In this document: in pieces, positions 21,714 through 32,839 of the stretch
Position numbering within the stretch: the stretch's first letter is position 1
How the letters are laid out: every line of letters starts with the position of its first letter
Assembly (NCBI GenBank): GCA_033239125.1
Contig: BSWB01000004.1
Location: forward strand, 139,822,426-139,886,425
Reading direction: 5' to 3'
DNA from: Fagopyrum homotropicum
Taxonomy: Eukaryota > Streptophyta > Magnoliopsida > Caryophyllales > Polygonaceae
Length of the DNA stretch: 64,000 nucleotides
The notes under the pieces: model-generated
The model's input: the letters and a program-made list of their open reading frames with translations, nothing else
Database searches by the model: none
Told to the model about the DNA's origin: nothing
Translations under genes and position numbers: made by a program

Positions 21714-22983
21714 TCAGTTTGGTCGCAATTGAATGAACTTTGCAGTTGGAAGAGGTTTAGTTATTGTATCAACAATTTGATCTTTTGTAGAGAGGAAGAC
21801 AACTATGAGTGATTTGTTCTGGACCCTTTCTCGAACAAAATGGTAATCAATAGAGATGTGCTTGGTTCGATGATGGAGGACAAGATTCTTTGCTAAGTAC
21901 GTAGCTCCAAGATTATCACACCAAAGTATGGGAGGATGATGAAGATAGGCACCTAGTTCAATCAATAGAGTTTGGATCCATGAGGTCTCATAAGTAGCAT
22001 GTGCCAGAGCTCGATACTCTACTTCTGTTGAAGATCGAGCGATTATATCTTGTTTCTTAGATTTCCAAAAAACAAGATTAGAGCCAAGATAGATACAATA
22101 AGCACCAGTAGAGCGTCTGTTAGAATCAGAGTCTGAGAAGGTTGACCGTATGGGACTTGATGTTGAGGATATGTGAAAATGATAGTGCGAAGTGCAATTA
22201 AGGTATCTTAGAATACGTTTAACAGATTGTCAGTGCCCTTATGTTGGAGAGTGCATTGCTTGAGAGACCTTTTTGACAGCAAAGGAAACATCTGGCCTGA
22301 TAAAGGAAAGGTATTGTAGGCTACCAACGACATTGTGATAGAGCTGGGAGTCAGGGAAGGCTGTTTCATTAGAGACAGAAGGTAATGTAGTTGCGGCCAT
22401 AGGTGTAGTCACAGGTTTGGACAAATGCATCTGAGTCTTGACAACAAGGTCCTTAATGTATTGAGATTGGGAGAGGTGAAAACCAGTGTTGTCTCGAGTG
22501 ACTTGAATGCCCAAGAAGTAATGTAGGTCACCTAGATCTTTTATAGGAAAGTGAGAAGCCAAAGAGGTGATAAACTTACCTACAAGAGTGTCAGAACTAG
22601 CAACAACCAATAAATCATCCACATACACTAAAATGAAAACAAGTTGATCTTCATGGCGATAGGAAAACGAGGATTTATCTACAAGGGAAGGTTTAAATCT
22701 AAGAGATAACATAGTGTGACTTAATTTTCAAACCAGGTTCGTGGAGCCTGTTTGAGGCCATACAAAGATTTTTGTAGTTTGTAGACATGGTTAGGAAATT
22801 GAGTATGGGTGAAACCTGGTGGTTGTTGAACAAAGACATCTTCATCCATATCCCTGTGAAGGAAGGCGTTATGTATATCAAGCTGCCGAACCGACCAATG
22901 GTTTGTGGAGGCTAAGGAAAGAAGTAGACGAATGGCGCTTGGTTTGGCTACGAGGATAAAATTTTCGGAATAATCAATACCGT
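21714..22983 (-). pseudogene. copia-2 reverse transcriptase and RNase H, C-terminal part
   Basis: On the minus strand, reading from 22983 down: YSENFILVAKP, RQLDIHNAFLHRDM and YGLKQAPRTWF (22721-22983), then FILVYVDDLLVVASS and GDLHYFLGIQV (22239-22712), then RNase H pieces ending at 21714 with HHRTKHISIDYHFVRE. Stops and a frameshift near 22715 break the frame. The 5' end stops exactly at the ACCGT target duplication (22979-22983) of the nested LTR, and the frame resumes at 29780. Confidence 0.88.
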
Positions 22984-24189
22984 TGTAACACCCCAAGTTC
23001 TCGGAACTTGGAGAGCTACTGGTTAGGACCTCACAATTGGTCCCGACCAACTTTACTAGGATCTTACAACAAGGCACAAATGTATTTAAATTCTTTGAAA
23101 ATACCAAACAATATTTACATGAATGCTCAACATATGACAACCTTACAAAAAAGTAGATATTTTAATAACATGCATGTTGAACGGAAGACTCCCCGTCCCC
23201 ATCTAATGAGTACGTGGACCCGGCTGACCATCCGTCCCGAATCTCTCTACAACTGTCTATCTCTACAAAATCTACAACACGGATAAACCGTTAGCTAACA
23301 ATCCAAATATAAGTAGAATAAAAATAGCACAAACACAACTCAAGCAAAATAAAACAATCATCATGCCGACACACAAACCGGTTATTATCTGATAACTTAG
23401 GTAATTCACTTCATTCCGTTTAAAGGTCGTGGCACGAGATATCTTAAGATTTCTCGCATCCGTTCCTTATCCAACTGGTGATGGTTTGGCACACCTCCGC
23501 CGGTGGCGTCCCCGCAAACCAAGTATGGACTAGTCCCGAGAGAAACCCCAACGCCCTCGGGCTAACTGAGCAAAATGCCACCGCCCGTTACTCTAAGGCC
23601 AGATATGTGGGTCGGTCGATAATTTTATTATGAAATCCACTAGTACACACCTTCAAACACCACTATAATTATTCGCACTAATATCTGAAAGCTAGCTAAG
23701 TAAGCCCAAAGGACTTACCTGGTTCAAGTCTCGACTCTCTGTAAACACAACTCGATCTGCAACTGTAGCAACTCAGTTGCCTGTCAAAGGAGGTAAGTGC
23801 GTCAGCACATTTCTTAGGTAATTAGAAGTCTAAGACTTCTAAGATAGGAGATCTTATTAGAACATAATTTTTTACAATACTCATTTAAGGTAAAATGACT
23901 ATTTTACCCTTGGTCCCGAAACTTCCAAAAATCCTATAATTTATGCTTAAAGTCTCATTTGAGACTAAAAAGCCATATACTAACTCTCGAGGATGAGTTT
24001 GGGTAAAACTAGAGAAACTAAACATTTTTCTATTTTCCGCAAAGTCACTAAGGTCCAACTTTGGCTTCAAATATGAAATTCGAATAAACTTATAAAAATT
24101 CCGAAATAATTCTCCAGGTCATCTATGATATCCAATCTACTCATAGGAGTAAGAATTTCTTAAAACTGTCCAACCATCACTCCTACATA

Positions 24190-24990
24190 ATTACCCAAAG
24201 TTGGTTCCAGACCCAACATTCATACTTAGCCAAAATACTCACTTTTTTTCCCAAAAACTGTGTTACTACCCTACTTCGGAACATCATAAGTCCGAAACTA
24301 TCTGTTGGATCATCCTCAAAACCTTACACGATAAACTAAAACATATCAACTCTAATCCATCAAAATTTCATGTTCATCAGGATTATCTAACTCATTCAAA
24401 TCTAGATCCAAAAACTGCTTCCCAACATAGTTGTTCCATACTTAGAATATTTCACCAAAACAGAAAAACTGCTTACTGTATCAACTTTGGAAAATCATAA
24501 CTACTAAACCTCTTGATGGAATCCTCTCCAATTTCGATATGTTCTACTATACTATACCAACTATAACATAACCCGTCCAAATCTCTTCCACAAAAACTGC
24601 ATCCCAAGCAATTTTTCTCAAACTCAGCATACAAAAAAAACTGCATGAATAGCCAACTTTGGGACACCATAACTCTCAAACGGTAACTCCGATTCTTTCC
24701 AAATTTTAGTATGATCTACTATGCAATACTGACTACAACATATCCGAAATTCAGCAAGAAAGGAGTTGTCTAACATACCCAACTTTGGATCACAAAACTG
24801 TATCAGCATGCAATTTTCCAACACTTAGAACATTTCAGCACAAGAGAAAAAAAAACTGCTTACGACCCAATCTTTGAAAAATCATCAATCTCAAACCACT
24901 CGCTGGATTCCTCTCAAATTTTAATATGTTCTATCACAATACCCCATCTATAATATATAAAAATTTCAGCCAAAATGGATCAGTCTTTCA
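24190..24990. repeat. Diverged tandem repeats of about 180 bp within the chromovirus LTR
   Basis: Four degenerate units share, in order, AACTTTGGA, an ATCATAACT block, a TTCTTTCCAAATTT-like block, TGTTCTACTATA, a CAAAAACTGC block and a CAACACTTAGAA block. The spacing is roughly 180-200 bp. Similarity is clear only in short islands. Confidence 0.55.
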
Positions 24991-25402
24991 TACCTAAATT
25001 TGGACCCGAAGTTAGCTGTTCATCACTTTACAACGCAGAAAACGCAGCAGCTCCACGAGCCATCTTCGAGGGCTATTATGCAGGTTCCGAGATACACATC
25101 AGCACATATATATAGAGAGTGCAATGTACAGAAGGGAGGGGAGATGTTTACCCAACAAGAGAGACTCGACAAGCTCAATAATACGAGTAGGAAGAGGAAG
25201 GACGTTGGTTGTTGTGTTGTTGCGTACAAGAAGGAGGAGTCTCCTGGTACGTCTAGGGAAGAGGCTAGGAGTCGCTCCCACTGGTGACCTTTTCTGATGT
25301 GATGAGACGAAGAGCGAGGACATAGATCGGCTAGGGTCGTCGAGTGTTGCTTCTTCACCCAGGTAATAGGACGGCGAGGCGGTTGTTGTGTATGGGGTAT
25401 TT

Positions 25403-27188
25403 TGATAGCATGAATTATAGTCTATATTTTGGGGTTTGTTTGGACGCTTTATCTTCAATAATCTGCATGTTAGCATGTATAATATGTGATTATATTACCA
25501 TTTCATCTACCTTTGCGGGAATCGAGGTCTACACCTAGTTTTGCTGTAATTGTAGGTAAAATGGCACGTTTTGCATCAAAAAGGAACAAAAGGAGCTATG
25601 GAGTCATTGGAGCTACATTGAGGAGCATAAGGAACCATCCAGGAAGCATAGCCATGGATTAAGATTCACTTTGGACCAGTTTTGAGAGATTTCACATTCA
25701 GTTATGACTCACCTCGGTTAACCAGAGATTCATCTCGACCGAGGTGATCCAGAGACGCCGACTCGACCGAGGCGAATACCTAGGACGCGGCGAGGATATT
25801 TTATTCTTGGCTGAGATCTTTTATCTTTGGAAAGTGATCTTATATTTTTGGGCTTGACTCCTGGAAGGAAGAAGATCTTATATTTTACCTATTTTTATGG
25901 GAAAAGATCTTTCTAAGATATTTTATCTTTGGAGGGTTATTTTCCTATAAAAAGGGTTGGATTTCCACAAATCCAACAACCCGCTTACGGCTGAAGATCC
26001 CGCTTAGCTCGTTATACACCATTGAAGGCTGCGAGATCCAGCATACATTGCTGCAACCATACTCCAGTTGGGAGTTTTGAATAACCTTTTTGAAGGTTGA
26101 AGGAAGATTGAAGGTCATAGCTTTTATAGCTTTTGAAGGGTTTTGTAAGATTATCTTAGATTCCCTTCCTTGTTGTCTTGTCTTGTTGGATTACTATCCA
26201 AGGAACGCTTTTGTTGTGATATTTGATTCAGTTATTGAAGTCTTTTCATTAAATTCTTCTTGTTCAAATATTCACTTTCTTCCCATATATTTGATTAATA
26301 CTTTCATAATGATGATGAGTGGCTAATTTCCTTGTGTGATTCTAGGGTGATTGACTGAAGGTTGTGGGAAAAACAATGATAGAATAGTCTTAGATTTCAG
26401 TAGGACCCTGAAAGTTTGAGTCTTTAACCTTAACCCTAAGCATCTCGTTCAGTCGATGAACATCTCGGCCGGGGTGGAATTTGGCTGACCGAGGTGGCTT
26501 ATCTGATCCTAAACGGAGAGTTAAGTGTTAGAGTTTGCCAAATCCTATTCTTATTACACCTTTCCTGGTTCAAAGCAAGCTTAGGATGAGACTTACCCGG
26601 TAATTCCTTAGTTTGTGTACCAACGATCATAAGTGTAGGTAATAAAGGTTTATCCTTTATTGGGGTTTGAGTGTGCTTCCATCCCATCTTTGTGAGTTAG
26701 CCTGAGACTTACCCGGTAAAGGTTGATTCTATCCCCTTAGATGGTGTGTTAGTTTGAGGTTATAGTTCTTTATCTTGATTCCTTGAGACTTACCCGGTAA
26801 TAGGAGTTACGGTTTTGGATTAGTGAGTAGTGAGACTTACCCGGTGATCTACTCCACTTTAGTAACACCTTCCCCTTGCAAAAATCTCAGCTTTGTCCGC
26901 TTATCTTTAGATCTTGAGTTGGAACCACAACTAGACGCTTTAATCCCTAGAATTGCATGTTTGCTTTATTGACTTCTTATTCATCTTTGATTGTGTTAAT
27001 TGCTCTTGTGGTTAGTATTCGCAAAGCTTACCGTTATTGACTTTGTTTCACCGAGTCCCTGTGATCGACCCCTGGAATTTCTTGCTTTTTACTTCGATTG
27101 ACCCGTACACTGCGGGTTCGCATCCTTGTTTTAAGCTTAAGTCTAGGGTTATAAATTTAAAGCTTGCACACACCGTTTGGAGCGAACA
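25403..27188 (+). mobile_element. Athila-type LTR A (solo), inside the chromovirus LTR
   Basis: The LTR starts TGATAGCATGAATTATAG, matching the Athila LTR start at 19043 read on the minus strand. It contains the shared block GAGGTCTACAC, and ends CGTACACTGCGGGTTCGC ... GCACACACCGTTTGGAGCGAACA, like the Athila LTR end. Orientation is plus. It carries its own repeated palindrome of CACCTCGGCCGAGGTG type (about 25710-25775 and 26455-26500) and four GAGACTTACCCGGT motifs (26586-26840). The 13 bases before it equal the Athila PPT, GTATGGGGTATTT. There is no clean target duplication at the apparent ends. Confidence 0.75.
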
Positions 27189-27202
27189 GGGTACAAGTGT
27201 TC

Positions 27203-29031
27203 TGATAACACGATTTATGATGTAGGTTTAAGCACTCATTTAGATAGTTTTTCCGCTCATTCATGCATGGTTTAGCACTAGTTCATGACGTTTGCATTCA
27301 ATTCTTGTATATTTGTCGAGATAGACGTCTACACGGACTTTTGCATGTTTTGTAGGTATTTTGGGAGCTTTAGGAGCTTAATCGATACATTCGAGGATCG
27401 TTCCTCGAGATGACACACCTTCGGACTCATTGGGAAGCAAGCAAGGAGCTAAGGAGGACACATGGGACCTTGTTGGTGCATGCCTTGCACCAAATTGTGC
27501 CTTGATGAACCAAAGAAAGCTACATCACTAAAACCACGGCCACTGGGACTTCCATGGGCGTGGAAATAGGCCGTGGTTCTCCCTGCACAGCTGCGATAGC
27601 TGTCCCACGATCTCCATAACCGACCCTTGCCCTTGATGGTGTATAAAAGGTGGTCCTGCAAGCTGTTGAGGGCAGACCCCATCACTCCATTCTCTCCCAC
27701 ACTCTCACAACACTCACCAATTGGATTGAAGCTACTCTTGAAGGAGAAGAAACACTCTCATTTTGGGGAAGAAAAAGAAGAACACTCATCTTAGAAGTTT
27801 CATAGTTTTTAGAGAGATTTTGGAGCAACTTGTTGGAAATGTTTGCAAGGGTTTGTAAGGAACGATTTGAACCTTCTTTAGAAGGGTTGTAAGTCTTACT
27901 TAAACTCATTTTCAGCTTGGATTCCTTTGTTCTACTTGTTCATCTCTATTTCACTTCATTTACTTGCCATGGAAGCCTTGATTGTATGCTTGTTGAGTTT
28001 GATTGTTAAGATGCATGTTGTTGGCTAAATAGATGCGATTCTAGGGTAAGGGAAAGATGGTTATGGCTTGGACTATGATAGAATGGACTTAGATGTACCT
28101 TTGGATGAATTGTTTGCTCGAACCTAGCTACTGTTGCAAACCACGGTCTGATCTTACCAGTCCACGGCCGTGGAAAGGGATGAACTGCCCGTGATTTTGA
28201 CTGACTTGCTTGTTTTGATGAACCTAAGAGCTAGGATGTTAGATTGTTGAAATCCTAGTGTTTGTTGAGCTAAATCTATCCTAGGGTGACCTAGTGTTAG
28301 CAACTAAGTGTGAGAAGAGACCTACCCGGTGATTCTTGCTCTTAGATACCGAAGATGATGAACTCTAGGTAGTAGTGAGCCTCATAAGCCGCTATTGGAC
28401 TGAGTGTGCTAGGATTGATGTTTAGGACTTGCCTTCCCGAGACTTACCCGGTAAGGAGAGGTAAGATCCCTAGATAACTATCCGGTTTGTGTAGATATCC
28501 CTACCTTAGGCTCCTAGAGACTTACCCGGTGATAGGACCTTAGGTGCGGGATTAGTGGATCATGAGACCTACCCGGTAATTGACCCCACTTGAGAAACAT
28601 TCCTTCCCAACATACCATAGTTTATCCAAGGTTGATTAGAAGCTTGAGTCCAATGCCATAATCGGAATTCCCAACCCCTAGAATCCTCTTTTCTCTCATT
28701 GACTACCTATCTTGTGTTTGTGTTTGTTCATTTGTGTTACTAGCTTAGTTGATTGTTAAATCTTGCATGATTTGTGATCTTTGATTGATCACCACAAAAC
28801 CAATCCAAAAACATTGAGATTTTCATTTCTTTATTTCTTTCTCCTTTCTTAGCCTAGATCAACACTATCTTTAGTCACTATTGATTCAATTTGACCTTAG
28901 TCTTTGTGTTCGACCTCGGAATACTATCCTTACTACAAAACGACCCATACACTGTGGGTTCGCTAGGAGTTAGGAAAAATATACCGAGTTATAAATTTAA
29001 GACTTTTGCGTGTCACAATCTTAGCATAACA
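27203..29031 (+). mobile_element. Athila-type solo LTR B
   Basis: This 1829-bp LTR is flanked by a perfect target duplication TGTTC (27198-27202 and 29032-29036). It starts TGATAACACGATTTATG, contains AGACGTCTACAC, and ends with CATACACTGTGGGTTCGC ... TAGCATAACA. It is homologous in layout to LTR A and to the intact Athila LTR, but its palindrome is CCACGGCCGTGG (27530-27580 and 28140-28185). It also has GAGACYTACCCGGT motifs at 28315-28580. It contains a TATAAAAG box at 27642-27649 on the plus strand. Confidence 0.88.
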
Positions 29032-29036
29032 TGTTC

Positions 29037-29774
29037 TCTCCTGATGGCGTGTTCAGAGGGGAGGCCGTTAGGACTGGAGAGACGTAGTCTTCTTATTGGA
29101 TCGGTGAGTGTTACTCGACTGGAGGCGGGCGGACGTGGAGACGACGGCAATGTACAACGCCAAGGAAGAGATGTTGTCGTTGTGTGCACGAAGGCGGGCG
29201 TCAGGCGCTGAGTTTGGCTCTCGACATCAACAAGGAGACGGGGGATGAGGTATGCAGATCCTGGAGTATCACCGGCTGGCGTGAAATCCGGAGACGCAGA
29301 AGGGAAGTGAGAGTTATGTGTGGCGTGATTTCAGGAGGCGGTTAAGGAAGCAAATCCCATCTCTAGCTCATCCTTGCGTGGATGCCAACTGGCTTGCAGC
29401 TGCTACAAGGGCGTCCTCTTCACTCTTGGGCTGGCAGGAGTACGGAAACTGGGCTGCTTGCCTGGCCCATCACTTGAAGCAGCAAGGCTGCTGGAAAAAA
29501 AAATGGTGGAGCGAGGCTTTGTCAAGCAGTCCGGATGGCTTCGTCATGGTCTCGTCAAGGCATATCATGACTTCGTCAAAGACATGTCATGACCCTTTCG
29601 AAGAAAACCTATAGATATAAACTAGGGATTGGTGCTATATCATCATTTTATGTAGATTAAAGCTTACATAGAATGATAGAATTTGTGATAGTGTGCAACA
29701 CTAGGAAAATGAGAAAGGTCGACGGATAAAAATCCGGTTTGACTCGATCGGAAATAAAATTCCGGATATTACAA
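29037..29774 (-). other. Distal part of the chromovirus LTR
   Basis: This is the remaining GC-richer piece of the solo LTR between the second Athila-type insertion and the ACCGT duplication. Open frames at 29318-29614 have no recognisable domain and are best treated as LTR sequence. Confidence 0.55.
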
Positions 29775-29779
29775 CCGTC

Positions 29780-32650
29780 AAGTTGGTGGAACCCCTTGAC
29801 GAGCCTTTCGTCACTAAATTGAGCCATTGGAATGGCATTTGGTCTTGAAGACCCATTTTACTCCCAGAATATTGGATGAAGTAGGAGGTGGAACGAGAGT
29901 CCAAGTGTGTTTGTGGAGGAGAACATTAAACTCATTTCTCATTGCTTCTCGCTACTCACGGAACTTTGAAGCCTCAGTGTAATTGGAGGGTTCATCAAGT
30001 ATAACAATGGAGGTGGCACAAGATGGTTTAGTTGGTGGTCAGGGTATGGTGTCATCTTGTCAAATGAGGGGTTTTTGGATTTGGTTACGAAGGCGGGTTT
30101 GAATAGGATGGGATGAAGCTATTGTATCTGTTGGAGGTGCATAAGAAGTGGAGTAGGCCGGCCCAAGAGAACTTGTCCTATTGGAGGGTGTGGAAGGAGG
30201 ATCATCAAATAGAGGATAAGTATGGGCCAGACCAAAGATAATATTGCTTCGCATATTGGGCTTAGAGGAAGGGTAAAAGTGGACCGGACTAGGAGAAGAC
30301 CGAAAAACGTGGAGCTCATGATGGGTATTGGTCTCAGGTAGTTGCATATGGGTTGTGGAATTTTCAAGAGGAAAGTGAGATTCATGGAAAATCACATCCC
30401 TAGAGACGTAAAATCTTTTGTTTAACCAATCATAGCAAATGTAACCTTTGTGATGGGTAGTATAGCCAAGAAAGATGGTTGGTGTTGACCTAAAATTGAG
30501 TTTATGTTTGTTATAAGGTCTAAGGTTCGGAAAAACAAGGCACCCAAAAATTTTTAGGAATTCATAATCCGGAGATTTATGAAAAAGAAGATCAAAAGGT
30601 GTTTAATATTGGAGTATAGGTGTGGGAGTACGATTTATGAGATATATGGATATTTCAAAAGCGAAATCTCAATATGAAAGAGGCAAAGAGGAACGTTTGA
30701 GTAGGGTAAGTCCCATGTCAACAATGCGACGGTGACGGGTCTCAACACTTCCATTTTGTGGGTGGGAATATGGACAAGTGAGGCGATGTAGAATTCCATG
30801 ATCTTGAAGAAAGGAAAATGATAGGTTTAAATTCGGTGCCACCATCCATTTGAATGGCTTTAATAGTTGTAGAGAATTGGTTTGTGACAAGTTTAATAAA
30901 CGAGGTTAAAATAGGTGTAACTTGAGATTTGGTAGCCATGAGAAATAACCATACAAAATTTGAATAATCATCAATAATAGAGAAATGATATCTATTTCTC
31001 TTTAGAAAAATTTGGTGAGATGGACCCCATACATCAATAAACAAGATTGAAAGGCCCATCAGATTTTGTGTTTGAGACGGAATGGAGGAGGGCATGGGCC
31101 TTGGCCCAGGAGCACGAAGTGCATGGAAAATGGCTATTGGGCCATGGTCTTTCTGAGCCTTAGGTTTGAGATTCTTTTGACGAAGAAGGTGGGAAGTAAT
31201 GCGCTAAGAAGGATGCCCGAGCCGACAATGCCAAACGGCGATGACAGACGACGAAGGGGAGGTGATGGTGAGAAGAGTGGTGGTCGGCACCGGAAACTTG
31301 TACAAACCTCCTTCAATGAGTCCTTGAAGAAGAGCCGCCTTTGTCTTGGAATCCTTCAAGATAAAACAATTAGAGTGAAATTTAAAGAAGACATGGTTAT
31401 CACTTATCACGACATAACTGGTTTACAAAAAATAAGTTTTTGTTGAGTGTAGGTGTATGAAGAATGTGAGAAAGAAGAAGATTGCGATTGGAAGCAGTAA
31501 ATGAGGAGGAACCATGGTTAACTATGAGAATTGTAGACCCATCGCCAAGAGAGACGCATTTTGTACCATCATAGGGAAGGGAGTCAAAGCGAAGGTTTGC
31601 TAGATATGGAGTATAATGGTTTGTAACACTTGTGTCTGGGTACCATTGGTTGGATGCAGTGTTGTGAGCTTGCATTGAAGAGGGTGCTTGTGCTTGATAA
31701 GCCTAATCGAATATGTGCTAGCAGTTAAGGGCACTATGTCCACGTTTGAAGCAAACCTGGCAAGTGGGATGAGTGTCTTGCTGCCCTGCAAAATTGAACT
31801 GTAGACCTCTACCTCGAGTGGGAGCTTGTGTCTGTGAGGTGGAAGAGGAGCAAGGGTTGTTGGATTGATATCCTCTGTTTTGAAGAGGGCTTAGATTTTT
31901 GCTAGAATTGTTACGAGTGTAGTTGGCTTCAGGGTGGTGGTATTATTGGCAGACATTGGAGGAGTAGGAAGGACAGGGGTGGATTGGGTTGTTAGGCAAG
32001 CCTCATGGACAAGAAGATAAGAGAGTATTTGGTTTGGAGAAGGCAAGATAGGTTGAGTAGATAGAGCACTCACAATGAAGTCATACTCTGTACCTAGACC
32101 CGCAAGGATGTAGGTGATGAATTCTGAATCGGAAATGGCATGACCAGCAGAAGTGAGGCTTGAAGCAAGGCTTTTAGCTTTGTGATAATAAGCATGGATA
32201 GATAGATCGTTCTTTCATGAGGGAAGCCAGTTGAAGGCGAGCGTGAACCACCTGGGCACTAGATCGAGCAACAAAGAACTCCTGGAGGTGAGACTAGATT
32301 TGGAAAGATGAGGTACAATCGAGAACTTGCACTATAACATCTTCAGTGAGACTGCCCATAAGGATTTCCATGACCAGTTGGTCCTTACAAACCTGGGTGC
32401 TATGAGCAGGATTTGGGGCATCACCAATGTAAAGAGTTAGACAGGAGCAAGATCCATTAACAATGCAAACAGTGATTACGCACGAAGAAGCGATGTAACC
32501 TAGGCCTTCCAAAGAGGAAAATTACCTTGGTTGAGCTTGACTGTGAGGAGATTAGTGATAGGGGAACGAGAGAAAGGTGTTGAAGTTTGTGGTAAGGTGA
32601 CAGAAAGAGGTGAAGAAACTTCCTATTCCGTCTGAGAAGAGAGGGAGGGC
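29780..32650 (-). pseudogene. copia-2 polyprotein, gag to reverse transcriptase start
   Basis: On the minus strand, from right to left: gag pieces (31890-32520, with FITYILAGLGTEYDFIVSAL); zinc-knuckle region near 31740-31760; protease/gag-pre-integrase (31400-31675, WYPDTSVTNHYTPYLANL); a fragment at 31134-31410 with WHCRLGHPS; integrase core (30669-31095, FIDVWGPSHQ, FSIIDDYSNFVWLF, MDGGTEF); linker; and RT start (29780-29870, KMGLQDQM then KGFHQLDG). Frames change repeatedly and stops are common, so it is dead. It joins 22983 across the nested solo LTR. Confidence 0.85.
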
Positions 32651-32704
32651 ATGATGAATGAGATGGTGGATTTTTATCCTATTCAGCCTCTAATACCATA
32701 GTAA

Positions 32705-32834
32705 TTTAAGGGAATTTCATTCATACACAAATCAAAAGTTTGTTACAGAATATATAGAATCACTTAAGCAATACATAGTTGACAAGTGTCCTATGATATT
32801 GGGCTAACGAGAGCTGGGCTCACTGGGCCTATTA
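32705..32834 (-). repeat. copia-2 5' LTR
   Basis: Partner of 21557-21686 at the start of the element. The PBS (plus 32686-32698) lies just inside it. Confidence 0.85.
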
Positions 32835-32839
32835 AGGAA

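Larger units (their letters stand above)
22984..29774 (-). mobile_element. Solo LTR of a Tekay-like chromovirus, itself interrupted by two LTRs
   Basis: The plus strand begins TGTAACACCCC and ends GGATATTACA, with a perfect target duplication ACCGT at 22979-22983 and 29775-29779. No gag or pol is present between these ends and there is no second copy of the ends, so this is best read as one LTR left by recombination. Minus orientation is favoured because the minus-strand 3' end reads GGGGTGTTACA, typical of chromovirus LTRs, and a TATATATA box lies on the minus strand near 25105-25115. Without the inserts at 25403-27188 and 27203-29031 the LTR would be about 3.2 kb. Confidence 0.75.
21557..32834 (-). 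mobile_element. Ty1/copia element copia-2 (RE1/Ale-like), with nested solo LTRs
   Basis: Terminal repeats of only 130 bp (21557-21686 and 32705-32834) differ at about seven positions (5.4%). The probable target duplication has decayed to AGTAA on the left and AGGAA on the right. A PBS matching initiator tRNA-Met appears as TGGTATTAGAGGC on the minus strand (plus 32686-32698). A polypurine tract, TGAGAGGGA, precedes the 3' LTR. Removing the nested 22984-29774 block leaves about 4.5 kb. The gag and integrase resemble the RE1/Ale-type copia group. The coding region is broken throughout. Confidence 0.88.

Noticed and set aside
25000..25476. Overlapping open frames on both strands
   Set aside because: They lie within the chromovirus LTR promoter/leader region, with no domain similarity.
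29318..29614. 98-codon frame resembling a small protein
   Set aside because: It is inside the solo LTR and has no recognised motif; GC-rich composition explains the length.
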